Shown piece by piece: positions 43,098-52,327 of a stretch of 57,688 nucleotides of DNA. Numbering within the stretch: the first letter of the stretch is position 1; every line of letters begins with the position of its first letter. Both the position numbers and the translations under genes were made by a program. Source of the stretch: UBA3496 sp964558115 (GTDB lineage Bacteria > UBA8248); NCBI GenBank assembly GCA_964558115.1, contig CAZLCI010000004.1, positions 1-57,688 on the forward strand. Reading direction: 5' to 3'. The notes beneath the pieces were generated by a model. It did not search any database and was not told the DNA's origin. It worked only from the letters and a program-made list of their open reading frames with translations.

Positions 43098-44222
43098 TTG
43101 AGTGATCTATTAGGGACTCCTGTTCGTGATTTGCAGACACCAGTTTTGTTGATTGATCTAGACGTCATGGAAGAAAATCTAAATAAAATGTCTTTAAATT
43201 TTCAAAATAGTTCGATGAATTTTCGTCCTCACTCGAAAACACATAAAAGTCCGCTGATTGCTAAAAAGCAAATAGAAATGGGAGCAATAGGAATTTGTTG
43301 TCAAAAAGTAAGTGAAGCAGAAGTTATGCAACAGGGTGGTATAGAGAACATTCTTTTAAGTAGTGAAATTGTATCCCCTGTAAAACTGGAACGAGTTTCT
43401 TCCTTATCAAATAACTGCGATCTAATGATAGTTGTTGATCACATTCAAGGAGCAGAATTACTTTCTAATGTAATGCAAAAAAATGAAACCGATATTGGAG
43501 TGCTTGTTGATATTGATGTTGGGCAAGGTCGTTGTGGGGTTAGAACAGTTGATGAAGCAGTTTCTCTGGCAAAAAAAATTGATGAATTACCTTCAATAAA
43601 TTTGTGTGGCTTCCAAGCTTATAACGGAAAAGCTCAACATATTGAAGGATTTTATGAAAGAGAGAAGGAATATAGAAATTCAATCACTTTGATGGAAGAG
43701 AGTGTTTATGAATTTAAAAAAAATGGATTAAATATGGATGTTAGAACTGGAGGAGGAACGGGAACTTGGAATTGGGACTTAGATTCTAAAGTTTTAAATG
43801 AAGTTCAAGCAGGTAGTTATTTATTTATGGATTCACATTACGGGAGTATTGGAGGTAGACAGGGAAAAATTTACGAAGATTTTCAAGCCAGTTTATTCGT
43901 GCTATCGACAATCATTAGTTTTCCTGAAGATAAAAAATTTGTTGTTGATGCAGGACATAAAAGTCTTTCTTCTGATAGTGGTTTTGCTTCTTGTTATGAC
44001 TTTAAAGAGGCTATCTATATTTCAGCTAGCGATGAACATGGAATAATTGCAGTTGATTCTTTAAATCCACTTCCAAAGTTAGGGGATTCTTTACTTTTTC
44101 AGCCAAGTCATTGTGATACTACAATAAATCTCTTTAATTATTTTTATGGTATTAGGGGAGGTATGGAAAAAGGTCTTTTAGAAGTTGTATGGCAAATATC
44201 TGCTAGAGGAATGGTTCAATAA
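43098..44222 (+). CDS. D-threonine aldolase / D-serine dehydratase-like PLP enzyme
   Basis: 374-residue fold type III PLP enzyme. N-terminal alanine-racemase-like barrel with LQTPVLLIDLDVMEENL and RPHSKTHKS (43-51; Schiff-base Lys47), DVRTGGGTGTW (phosphate loop), and the C-terminal metal-ligand motif PSHCDTTINLF (His and Asp). Typical members act on D-threonine or 3-hydroxyaspartate; the reaction here is uncertain. Start TTG 43098, with AGAGGT about 8 nt upstream. Its downstream neighbour is convergent. Confidence 0.86.
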   Translation: MSDLLGTPVRDLQTPVLLIDLDVMEENLNKMSLNFQNSSMNFRPHSKTHKSPLIAKKQIEMGAIGICCQKVSEAEVMQQGGIENILLSSEIVSPVKLERVSSLSNNCDLMIVVDHIQGAELLSNVMQKNETDIGVLVDIDVGQGRCGVRTVDEAVSLAKKIDELPSINLCGFQAYNGKAQHIEGFYEREKEYRNSITLMEESVYEFKKNGLNMDVRTGGGTGTWNWDLDSKVLNEVQAGSYLFMDSHYGSIGGRQGKIYEDFQASLFVLSTIISFPEDKKFVVDAGHKSLSSDSGFASCYDFKEAIYISASDEHGIIAVDSLNPLPKLGDSLLFQPSHCDTTINLFNYFYGIRGGMEKGLLEVVWQISARGMVQ

Positions 44223-44230
44223 AATTTCTT

Positions 44231-44653
44231 TTATGGTAATAAACCTATGCCAGCAAATCCTGTTATCAATGCAAAAAAAATTCCAATAAATGCACAAAAC
44301 CTGTGAATTTCCCTGAATTTCTCATTTTGTCTTTTTCGAATTGATCTACCTAAGAATGCTGTTAAATATAAAAAAGATAAAGTAATAGTTGCCAGAAAAC
44401 TGTGTAGAGAATTGTATATAGGTTTTTTTAAAACGAATTTCATCTCTATTAAACCAAGAAGGTATCCAATAGTGAATAGTATAATAAAAATTTTCGCTAA
44501 GCGGATATGTCTTTTAAGAAGAACAGATCTTGAGTCGGTTGATTCTGCAAGTCTGCTTTTTCTTAATTTAAGTCCAAGTTTTAGTACGTAGAAACCCAAT
44601 AATAGTGTTGTAATTTGTATTATCGGGTGGAAATAAACAGTTATCGATATCAT
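44231..44653 (-). CDS. DUF4079-like four-helix membrane protein
   Basis: 140 residues with four hydrophobic segments. Conserved histidines in positions typical of cytochrome b561-like domains: FHPIIQ (first segment), KRHIRLAKIF, LHSFLATI and EIHRFCAF. This arrangement suggests heme binding or quinone redox, but this is inferred only from the pattern. ATG has AGGAATC about 9 nt upstream. Divergent from the cyclase-family gene. Confidence 0.6.
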   Translation of the reverse strand: MISITVYFHPIIQITTLLLGFYVLKLGLKLRKSRLAESTDSRSVLLKRHIRLAKIFIILFTIGYLLGLIEMKFVLKKPIYNSLHSFLATITLSFLYLTAFLGRSIRKRQNEKFREIHRFCAFIGIFFALITGFAGIGLLP

Positions 44654-44749
44654 TTATTTAGATTCCTAAATATATTTTCAAGCATTCTAGGGTATGTTAT
44701 AAAAAACTTAAATAGCAAATTTATCTCTTATTCTTAAGGAGGAAATATT

Positions 44750-45544
44750 GTGCACCTAGAAGATATTCAGAGTTTAGCTAAAAGTTGTTCTATTTTTGAT
44801 CTAGGTGTGGAAATGTTTCCAGGAATGCCTCACGTTCCGCTACATGCTCCGTATTCTTGTTCTCTAATTCGCGAACATGGAGATGCAATGTTTGAAGACG
44901 GTGCTTGTGCTTCTGTCGATGTCTTCTTTTGTAGTGGACACACAGGTACGCATATTGATGCAATATGTCATATCTCTAAAGACATGCATCTTTATAATGG
45001 TGTTGATGCAACCAAAGTACAAAGCAAAATCAATGGTTTTTCACAATATGGAATAGAAACAGTTGCCCCTATTTGTAGGAGGGGAGTTTTAATTGATGTG
45101 GCAAGACATTTTGACAAAGAAATATTGGAACCAGGAAGAGCGATTGGAAGAGGTGATCTTTTCAAAGCATGTGCTTCTCAGGGAATTGAGATAAAATCAG
45201 GCGATGTCGTTCTTATAAGAACAGGACATATGCAAATCTGGCCTAATAAAGAATTTTATACTCAGAGAGGAGGAGTCCCAGGTATTAATCTTGAGGCAGC
45301 AAAATGGCTTAGTGATCAAGGGATTGCGATGGTAGGTTCTGATAATTTTGGCGTAGAGGTTATGCCGAATCCTTCTATTCCTGTGCACTGTCATATGCTA
45401 GTAGAGCATGGGATACATCTGATTGAGATTTTAATGCTTGAAGAATTATCGAAAACAAGAACATATGAATTTTTGTTCGTTTGTTTGCCTCTAAAATTAA
45501 GAGGTGGAACAGGCTCTCCAGTTCGACCTGTTGCAATTGTTTAA
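44750..45544 (+). CDS. Cyclase-family protein (kynurenine-formamidase-like)
   Basis: 264-residue metal-dependent hydrolase of the KynB/cyclase superfamily. HTGTHIDAICH (64-74) is the hallmark HxGTHxDxxxH; DVVLIRTGHMQIW and GVPGINLEAAKWLSDQG follow as usual. Could hydrolyse a formamide, lactone or similar. Start GTG 44750 with AAGGAGG 7 nt upstream. Convergent with the alpha/beta hydrolase, 4 nt gap. Confidence 0.87.
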   Translation: MHLEDIQSLAKSCSIFDLGVEMFPGMPHVPLHAPYSCSLIREHGDAMFEDGACASVDVFFCSGHTGTHIDAICHISKDMHLYNGVDATKVQSKINGFSQYGIETVAPICRRGVLIDVARHFDKEILEPGRAIGRGDLFKACASQGIEIKSGDVVLIRTGHMQIWPNKEFYTQRGGVPGINLEAAKWLSDQGIAMVGSDNFGVEVMPNPSIPVHCHMLVEHGIHLIEILMLEELSKTRTYEFLFVCLPLKLRGGTGSPVRPVAIV

Positions 45545-45548
45545 ATGT

Positions 45549-46397
45549 TTAGGATAAAACATTTTCTTTTGAAGAAAGCATCGAATTTAAAAATTCTTTT
45601 GTTACTTTAATAAATTCGTCTGGGTCATCAATATATACATGATGGTGTGCACCTTTTATTATTTTGATTTGTACATTTTTCAAGTTTTGTTTTGCCCATT
45701 CAATATCTTCTGATGTGATTCTGTCAGAGAGTTCTCCAATAACTAGTAATCCAGGTACATTTAAGTTTAGCCAACCTTTTACTAAGTCCGAGCCGCCTCG
45801 TTTGGAGTGAAAAGAACGATCTGCTTTTAATAGCCAAGTGCCATCTTTCAACTGACGAACACTATGTTTCGCAATATGTTCTAAGTGTTCTTTCTTGGCT
45901 TTGCCAGAAGCAGGAATCATTCTGAATTTTTCTATGAATAATTCGAGTGAGGCCCAAGGACGGCTCGGCCTACTCCCGAAAGCATTCATTTCTTTAAGAA
46001 TTCTTTCGTTAATGTGGAATGGTGAATCAACAACGATCATAGAAGTAATATTTGGAGATTTTGAAGCGGTTAGCCGCAAAGAAATTCCACCGCCCATTGA
46101 ATGAGCTAGGAGAAAAGGTTTCTTGTTTGTTTCTTTGTAGGCCCAATCTATCCAAAATTCCAAATCTTTTGCAAAATCATCATAGGAGTAGTCTTCTGCC
46201 CAGTCACTGTCACCATGTCCTCGAAGATCCATTGCTACCGGTCTGAAATTGTCCATATAATGGGGTGCAACGAAATCCCACCATTTTGCATGAGCGGCTG
46301 CTCCATGAACTAATAAAAGAACAGGTTTTTTATCGCCGCCATGATCTATTCCGTGTAGTTTTATCCCATCTCTTTCTAAAAAGAATTCTTCTGTCAT
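45549..46397 (-). CDS. Alpha/beta hydrolase
   Basis: 282 residues. LLLVHGAAAHAKWW oxyanion strand (27-40), AMDLRGHGDSDW, nucleophile elbow AHSMGGGIS (Ser100), acid around GELSDRIT, His in IKGAHHHVYIDDPDEF. Substrate unknown. ATG has GGAGAG about 8 nt upstream. Downstream of the mrp operon on the same strand (83-nt gap). Confidence 0.86.
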   Translation of the reverse strand: MTEEFFLERDGIKLHGIDHGGDKKPVLLLVHGAAAHAKWWDFVAPHYMDNFRPVAMDLRGHGDSDWAEDYSYDDFAKDLEFWIDWAYKETNKKPFLLAHSMGGGISLRLTASKSPNITSMIVVDSPFHINERILKEMNAFGSRPSRPWASLELFIEKFRMIPASGKAKKEHLEHIAKHSVRQLKDGTWLLKADRSFHSKRGGSDLVKGWLNLNVPGLLVIGELSDRITSEDIEWAKQNLKNVQIKIIKGAHHHVYIDDPDEFIKVTKEFLNSMLSSKENVLS

Positions 46398-46480
46398 TAC
46401 AATAATCTCTCCAAGTCTGTTTTTGAAAATACAGTTAATTTAAAATGGAATTTTATTCCTAAAGTAGTTATTTCTTTTGC

Positions 46481-46840
46481 TTATGTGTCTTGATTATCTT
46501 CTGATTCCCTTATTTTTTCTATGTAATTTTTGTATTCGTCCAATGTTGTTTTGTCAAATAAATCGGGTCCTCTGTGATATGCTGAACGTGAGATAAGGTG
46601 TGCTGCCACAGGAGCGGTTATGAAAAGGAAGAATATTGCTAAGAGGGCTTGAGTAGTAACTTCTAATGTTTGAAAAGATAAGATAGTGGAAAGAAGTATA
46701 CCTCCTAAACCCAAGGTAGTTGCTTTTGTTGCTGCATGCATTCTGGAATATACGTCTGGAAGACGAATCAAACCTACGCTTGCAACTAACATAAAAAATG
46801 CACCGATAAACATAACTGTTACTGTCAGAATTTCAATCAA
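46481..46840 (-). CDS. mrpG: Multisubunit Na+/H+ antiporter subunit G
   Basis: 119 residues, three membrane segments. GAFFMLVASVGLIRLPDVYSRMHAATKATTLG is the highly conserved MrpG/MnhG stretch. Start TTG 46840 overlaps the end of mrpF by 8 nt; the RBS (GGGGGAAA) is within mrpF. Last gene of the operon. Confidence 0.93.
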   Translation of the reverse strand: MIEILTVTVMFIGAFFMLVASVGLIRLPDVYSRMHAATKATTLGLGGILLSTILSFQTLEVTTQALLAIFFLFITAPVAAHLISRSAYHRGPDLFDKTTLDEYKNYIEKIRESEDNQDT

Positions 46841-47102
46841 TTATTTTCCCCCGGTCGTGAAATTTAGCATATAGAGTTGTTCCAACAAAGCTTAAAATCG
46901 TAAGGGTGAGAACAACAATCACAAATATTTTATTTCCAGAGTAAATTGCGTAAAGAGCAATAATTCCTTTTCCGTTTGTCACTATAGTATCAGCCGCAAT
47001 AACTTTATCTGCGGTTGTTGGACCTTTGAAAAATCGATATAGAGCTATAAAGACAGATATCACTAACATAATGATTGAAATCTGAATCGTTACTTCGATC
47101 AT
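46833..47102 (-). CDS. mrpF: Multisubunit Na+/H+ antiporter subunit F
   Basis: 89 residues, three membrane segments, with FFKGPTTADKVIAADTIVTNG, the MrpF signature ('rGPtxxDRvxaxdxi'). ATG 47102 lies at the end of mrpE (4-nt overlap) with AGGAGC upstream. Subunit of the Mrp complex in the inner membrane. Confidence 0.93.
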   Translation of the reverse strand: MIEVTIQISIIMLVISVFIALYRFFKGPTTADKVIAADTIVTNGKGIIALYAIYSGNKIFVIVVLTLTILSFVGTTLYAKFHDRGKIID

Positions 47103-47605
47103 TCGAATGCTCCTAGAATAGGGTCTTCAAGTCTTTTTTGGATTCTAATTTTCATTTCTTTTAGATCTTTTGAATCAAGAGTGTGTACATAAATTATTTC
47201 AGATTCGTCTGAAACATCTATGCTAAGTGTCCCAGGAGTTAAAGTGATAGAGTTAGCTAGTGAAGTTATCCCTAGAGGTGATTTGCAACGAGTTTTGAAT
47301 GCAAAAATTCCAGGTTGTATAGATAGATTCGGTCTTATGACAATTAGCATAACTTGTAAATTGGCTATTATTAATTCCCACAAAAAACTTAAAACGAATC
47401 TTAATGTGTAAACCAAACGTAAGATGTTTTTTTCTTTTTTCTCATTTCTCCTTATCAATTTTTTCTTGTGTTCATAACTCTTCCACAAAAAAAGTATGAT
47501 AAGAATTGCAATAATAATACCTGTAAAAAAGTCACTCAAGTTTCCTGTGCCCCGCATTAAAATCCAAATAGCGGCTATCGATATTGTTAAAGTTGCTATA
47601 GGCAA
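47099..47605 (-). CDS. mrpE: Multisubunit Na+/H+ antiporter subunit E
   Basis: 168 residues. Two or three N-terminal hydrophobic segments, then the cytoplasmic domain with NSITLTPGTLSIDV, the conserved MrpE motif. Start TTG 47605 with GGAGAG 6 nt upstream. Close to mrpD (10 nt) and overlapping mrpF. Confidence 0.92.
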   Translation of the reverse strand: MPIATLTISIAAIWILMRGTGNLSDFFTGIIIAILIILFLWKSYEHKKKLIRRNEKKEKNILRLVYTLRFVLSFLWELIIANLQVMLIVIRPNLSIQPGIFAFKTRCKSPLGITSLANSITLTPGTLSIDVSDESEIIYVHTLDSKDLKEMKIRIQKRLEDPILGAFE

Positions 47606-47615
47606 AGTTTCTCTC

Positions 47616-49091
47616 CTAAGTAAGTGACTTCATGGCATTAATATAAAGTTGCGGATTTGAAATTTGTTCGGAAACCATACTAGCCCAATCGTAAAGCCAA
47701 GTTGCACCGAACCCAAAAACGACCGCGAACAAAGTAAGAATAGTAACGCATACATACATTGTCGGAGGGGCTTTTTTAAGGTTATTTTTTCCTTCTCCCC
47801 ATGCCATTCTTTGATAAGTTTTAAAATTATAAAAAAGAGAAATAATACCTAAAATTAAAGCTAAGGAAGTTATTAAAGTAAATCCAGAAGAAAAGCCTGC
47901 TTGAAAAATAAGTATTTTTGCAAAAAAACCGTTTAAGGGTGGAATGCCTGCTAAAGACAGAAAACTAACAAGCATTAAAATACTAAGAAAGGGAGTCTTC
48001 TTCATTAATCCGCCCATTTCATCTAAGTCCTCTGTTCCTGTGATTTTATAGTTAATACCCGCTGCTAGTAAAACTGAGCTTTTAAGGTAAGAGTGCACAA
48101 CTATGAAAAAAATAGTTGCTGTTAATGCAGGAGGCGAGAGAAATGCAATACCTAGACTGATAAATCCAAGCTGATTGATCGTACTGTATGCAAGAATACG
48201 TTTTAAGTTTTTTTGGGGAAGAGTCCCGAAGGCACCGATAAAGATAGTGAGAATCGCAAAAAACAAAAGAACATGTTGGAAGTAAAAAAATTGTTTTATG
48301 AAGATTAAAGTTTGACATCGAATAATGGCATAAATACCTACCTTTACTAGGACTCCTGCAAGAATAGCACTAACTGGTGTATGTGCAGTAGAATGAGCAG
48401 ATGGGAGCCAAAGATGCATTGGGAAGATAGCTCCTTTAACACTAAAGACTAGTACAAAAATTAAAGCAGTAATTATAATCATTGGATTATAATCTAGTGT
48501 CGATAGTTTTATTGATAAGTCAGCCATATTTACTGTCCCAACTTGTGCATATATAAAAGAAATTCCTGCCAAGAAAAAAGCAGATGCTACTAAATTGATA
48601 CACGTGAACTTGAAAGACATTTCTAATTGTTCAAGGGAGTGGTAACAGGCTAATAAAGCGTATGTTGAAATAAGTAATACTTCAAAGAAAACGAATAGAT
48701 TAAACAGGTCTCCAGTAAGAAAACATCCCTGAATACCCATAAGAAGAAAATGGATAAGTGGTTGAAAAATTTTCAAATTGTTTTCTTTAGTAAAATAACT
48801 TTTAGAATATAAAACGCAGATACCAATAATTGAAGACGAGATACAAAGCATAGTAGATGAGAGTTTGTCAGCTATGAGGATAATGCCATAAGGAAATGGC
48901 CACAGACCCATTTGATGGGTATAGATGTTTCCTTTTATTATGTCAAAAAATAAGATAGCTGATAGCGTAAAATTTATGAATAATGACGCAAAGCTGATTT
49001 TCTCCTGTATTTTCAATTTGCCGACAAACAAATAGGTTACAATGCCTGTGATTAGCGGTAATACAACGAAAATGGGAAGTAAATTATTCAT
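47616..49091 (-). CDS. mrpD: Multisubunit Na+/H+ antiporter subunit D
   Basis: 491 residues, about fourteen membrane segments, homologous to complex I NuoN/NuoM. KGAIFPMHLWLPSAHSTAHT and the following SAILAGVLVKVGIY are the proton-translocation helices with conserved Lys and His; Glu in FFEVLLISTYALL is the other conserved acidic residue. Starts at the stop of mrpC (ATGA overlap). Confidence 0.93.
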   Translation of the reverse strand: MNNLLPIFVVLPLITGIVTYLFVGKLKIQEKISFASLFINFTLSAILFFDIIKGNIYTHQMGLWPFPYGIILIADKLSSTMLCISSSIIGICVLYSKSYFTKENNLKIFQPLIHFLLMGIQGCFLTGDLFNLFVFFEVLLISTYALLACYHSLEQLEMSFKFTCINLVASAFFLAGISFIYAQVGTVNMADLSIKLSTLDYNPMIIITALIFVLVFSVKGAIFPMHLWLPSAHSTAHTPVSAILAGVLVKVGIYAIIRCQTLIFIKQFFYFQHVLLFFAILTIFIGAFGTLPQKNLKRILAYSTINQLGFISLGIAFLSPPALTATIFFIVVHSYLKSSVLLAAGINYKITGTEDLDEMGGLMKKTPFLSILMLVSFLSLAGIPPLNGFFAKILIFQAGFSSGFTLITSLALILGIISLFYNFKTYQRMAWGEGKNNLKKAPPTMYVCVTILTLFAVVFGFGATWLYDWASMVSEQISNPQLYINAMKSLT

Positions 49092-49438
49092 CCCTTAAGC
49101 CTTCTGTATTTATCTATGTTGTCTGTTTTAAAATTTCTCTGCATATTTAGTGCAACGGTCAATAAAAAAGCAATAACCGCGAGACTAATAACTATTGCGG
49201 TTAAAACCATTGCTTGAGGGAGTGGATCAACGTACATCTGGGGCTGTACTGAAATTTTTTCTACAGGGATAATTGGTGGTTTTCCATCTTGGACCCAACC
49301 AGATGCCATGATCATTAAATTAGTCGCATGTGATAACATCGCAAAACCTAGTACTAATTTAATTAATCTTCTCTGTATAATTAAGTACACACTAACTGTG
49401 ACCAGAATACCTATAGTTAGGGGAAGTATTAGAAACAT
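49088..49438 (-). CDS. mrpC: Multisubunit Na+/H+ antiporter subunit C
   Basis: 116 residues, three membrane segments, NuoK-like. LVLGFAMLSHATNLMIMASG and DPLPQAMVLTAIVISLAVIA match MrpC. ATG has a purine-rich GAAAA run upstream; it overlaps mrpD by 4 nt, and mrpB is 13 nt upstream. Confidence 0.93.
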   Translation of the reverse strand: MFLILPLTIGILVTVSVYLIIQRRLIKLVLGFAMLSHATNLMIMASGWVQDGKPPIIPVEKISVQPQMYVDPLPQAMVLTAIVISLAVIAFLLTVALNMQRNFKTDNIDKYRRLKG

Positions 49439-49451
49439 TTTCCTTCTTCTT

Positions 49452-49868
49452 TTATGATTTTTCGGAGCAAAAATTTGTAAAAATAAACATCAAAACACCA
49501 ACTACCACTAAATAGACACCGACATCAAAAATAAAAGCAGTAAAAATCTTTATTTCACCTATCAATAATAAGTCTATCTTGTAGATTGAACTTTTTAGAA
49601 AGCCATTGGAGAAGTAACCATAGAGACCTGTCAGTGATGATATAAGTAGACCTACCATAAATACATTATCCCATTTCCAGTTAAATCTTTTTAATGCTTC
49701 TTTAGTCCCAAATGCGACCCATTGCAGCACAATACCTATTGAGGTCATTATTCCAGCGATAAATCCACCACCAGGTTGATCATGACCGTAAAGAAGAATA
49801 TAGAGTGAAAAAATCATCGTCAGATGAAGTACTATAGGTGCTGTTGTTTGAAGAATTAGTGATCGCAA
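49452..49868 (-). CDS. mrpB: Multisubunit Na+/H+ antiporter subunit B
   Basis: 138 residues, four membrane segments. HDQPGGGFIAGIMTSIGIVLQWVAFG is the MrpB signature, as is FDVGVYLVVVGVLMFIF. Start TTG 49868 overlaps the 3' end of mrpA by 13 nt. Confidence 0.93.
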   Translation of the reverse strand: MRSLILQTTAPIVLHLTMIFSLYILLYGHDQPGGGFIAGIMTSIGIVLQWVAFGTKEALKRFNWKWDNVFMVGLLISSLTGLYGYFSNGFLKSSIYKIDLLLIGEIKIFTAFIFDVGVYLVVVGVLMFIFTNFCSEKS

Positions 49869-52189
49869 TTAAATTTCCTCATGATTTGAATGATTGCAGA
49901 GATTGCAATTCCTGCAATAACTAGAACCGTTATTTCACCTAATGTGTCGTATCCCCGATAGTCTACTATGATTGCGTTTACTACATTTTTAAAACCTGCT
50001 AAAGGTTTGCTGGTTTCTAAAAAATAAGTAGAGATGGTACTGAATTCTTTAGAAGTCATACTTAAGAACATGCCAACACATACGGTTAAGCCAATAGAAA
50101 TCGAGATTCCCCAATCTCTAATTTTTTTCGAAGTCGTGTTTTTTTCCGGAGAAGAGTCTGGCATGTGATAAAAGACAAGGAGGAAAAGTGCTACTGAAGC
50201 GGTTTCAATCATAATCATAGTAAGTGCAAGATCAGGAGCTTTTAGGATCAGAAAAAGTCCCGCGATAGCATATCCGGTTATTCCTAAGGTTAAAATTGCA
50301 GGTATTCTTTTGCTGATTAATGCAGTTCCAACGGCACTAATAGATATAAGTAAACATAAGGCTAGGGAAAAATTCATCTCGATAGTATGAGAAGAAATTA
50401 TAATTTTTTTCCAATCTAAATTGAGACAAACATATAAAATAGTAAGAATAGGAACAATCCACATCCATTGAAGATATTTCCTCAAATTACCGCTTTGTAT
50501 TAAAAGAAGATATTTCCATGTTCCTTTTTCTACATGATTAATGAAAGCATTATAGATTCGATCAGGACCAAAAATATGAATTTTTTTACTTAATTGATTT
50601 AGTAATAAATTGATTTTGTCGAATCTGAGATAACAAAGAATTCCGAGACTAAGCGCGGTGGTAGACATAAGTAATTCTAAATTAAATCCATGCCATAGTT
50701 TGAGATGTATTTGGTTTGTGATTCCTTTTCCCAATGTTGACATTATAGCTAGATGGAATGTTTTGTTTTCAAATAAATTTGGATAAATGCCAAAAATAAG
50801 AACAAATAAAGTTAAAATAGTAGGAGCGATTAGAAAACCAAAACTTGGGTCATGTGGCTTTTTCGGAGGTTTTACATCTTTCTTTTTCCAGAAAACTTCG
50901 CCTACAAGTCGCAGGTGATAAAGAACCGTGATTATTCCTCCAACTAAAATTAGTACAGGGAGTCCAAGAGAAGAAAAATTGTCGGTGCCAAATTTCAAGC
51001 TTACTGTGTAAAGCATCTCTTTAGATATAAATCCGCCGGTTGGAGGTGTCCCCATTAAACTGAGTGCGCATACAAGAAGAAGAATATGACAAATTGGCAT
51101 TGTTGCTTTAAGATTACTCAATTTCCTCACATCCCTTGTTCCACATTCATGGTCAATGATACCTATAACCATAAACATTCCTGCTTTTGCTGCTGCATGA
51201 TTATAGAGATGCAAAGTACTTCCTGTAATGCTCTCTATTCCACCTAATCCAATAAAAGTAGTTAACATTCCTAATTGACTTATCGTACCATAAGCCAAAA
51301 TGCCTTTAAGATCGTAAGAGCGGAGAGATAATAAACCTCCCGAAATCATAGTCATTATTCCTAAAGATGGCACTAAGTAATCCCAAAGAAATTCACCAGA
51401 CAAAATAGGATAAAATCTAGAAAGCAAAAAAATACCCGCTTTGACCATTGTCGCAGAATGTAAAAAAGCACTGATTGGAGTAGGTGCTTCCATCGCATTA
51501 GGTAACCAAATATGAAAAGGCCACTGAGCACTTTTGGTTACGGCACCTAGTATGATTAATAAAGTAGCAAAAGAACCGACCTGTAAAGAATTTCTATTTG
51601 AAATGAGGTTTGATATTTCCCATTCTCCGGTTGAATTTCCGAGTAGCAAGAAACCACCTAACATCAAAATTCCACCGCTTCCAGTAATTAGAATTGCTTT
51701 TGTAGCACCATAATTAGATTCAGATTTTTTAAACCAGAAACCAATAAGAAAAAATGAAGTTATACTTGTAAGTTCCCAGAAAACGAATAAAGAGATTAAA
51801 TGATTTGAGAAAACTACTCCTATCATTGAACCCATAAACGCAATAAGAAGTGAATAATATCGAGACTGGTCTTCTTGCTTTGACAGATACCAATTTGAGT
51901 ATAGGATTACTAGGAAAGACATGACAATAATTAGAAAAGCCCAAAAAATACTTAGTCCATCTACCATGAAACTTATATTTATATCTGCTTCTGGTACCCA
52001 AGGGATCTCATATTTAAGAATTTTGTATCCTGCGATTAGCCAGTCTTGGTAAATATAAAAGAGATTCAATAAGCTTACTAAAGGAACTGTAATTGCGTAC
52101 CAAAAAGTAGCATTCTTATTTGGTTTCCCGAGAAAAGGAATAAGAATAGCAACAAAGAAAGGAAAGAAAATTAAGATAAACGTTTTCAA
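49856..52189 (-). CDS. mrpA: Multisubunit Na+/H+ antiporter subunit A
   Basis: 777 residues with about twenty membrane segments, full-length MrpA: NuoL-like N-terminal part (WELTSITSFFLIGFWF, SAQWPFHIWLPNAMEAPTPISAFLHSATMVKAG, LYNHAAAKAGMFM) and the C-terminal MrpA-specific domain (LKAPDLALTMIMIETASVALFLLVFYH, GYDTLGEITVLVIAG). Start TTG 52189, with only a weak upstream RBS. First gene of mrpABCDEFG; the complex exchanges Na+ (or other cations) for H+, which supports life in saline or marine water. Confidence 0.94.
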   Translation of the reverse strand: MKTFILIFFPFFVAILIPFLGKPNKNATFWYAITVPLVSLLNLFYIYQDWLIAGYKILKYEIPWVPEADINISFMVDGLSIFWAFLIIVMSFLVILYSNWYLSKQEDQSRYYSLLIAFMGSMIGVVFSNHLISLFVFWELTSITSFFLIGFWFKKSESNYGATKAILITGSGGILMLGGFLLLGNSTGEWEISNLISNRNSLQVGSFATLLIILGAVTKSAQWPFHIWLPNAMEAPTPISAFLHSATMVKAGIFLLSRFYPILSGEFLWDYLVPSLGIMTMISGGLLSLRSYDLKGILAYGTISQLGMLTTFIGLGGIESITGSTLHLYNHAAAKAGMFMVIGIIDHECGTRDVRKLSNLKATMPICHILLLVCALSLMGTPPTGGFISKEMLYTVSLKFGTDNFSSLGLPVLILVGGIITVLYHLRLVGEVFWKKKDVKPPKKPHDPSFGFLIAPTILTLFVLIFGIYPNLFENKTFHLAIMSTLGKGITNQIHLKLWHGFNLELLMSTTALSLGILCYLRFDKINLLLNQLSKKIHIFGPDRIYNAFINHVEKGTWKYLLLIQSGNLRKYLQWMWIVPILTILYVCLNLDWKKIIISSHTIEMNFSLALCLLISISAVGTALISKRIPAILTLGITGYAIAGLFLILKAPDLALTMIMIETASVALFLLVFYHMPDSSPEKNTTSKKIRDWGISISIGLTVCVGMFLSMTSKEFSTISTYFLETSKPLAGFKNVVNAIIVDYRGYDTLGEITVLVIAGIAISAIIQIMRKFNCDH

Positions 52190-52327
52190 TTTAATGCCCG
52201 TGGATGAGCGGAAAACTATAAGGCGGGAAACAATTTATATTGACATAAAATATGATTTTGCATCAAGCTGTATTTAAAAAAAACACATTTATTTTTTCTT
52301 TTAAGTTTCTAGTTGGGAGAATTATTT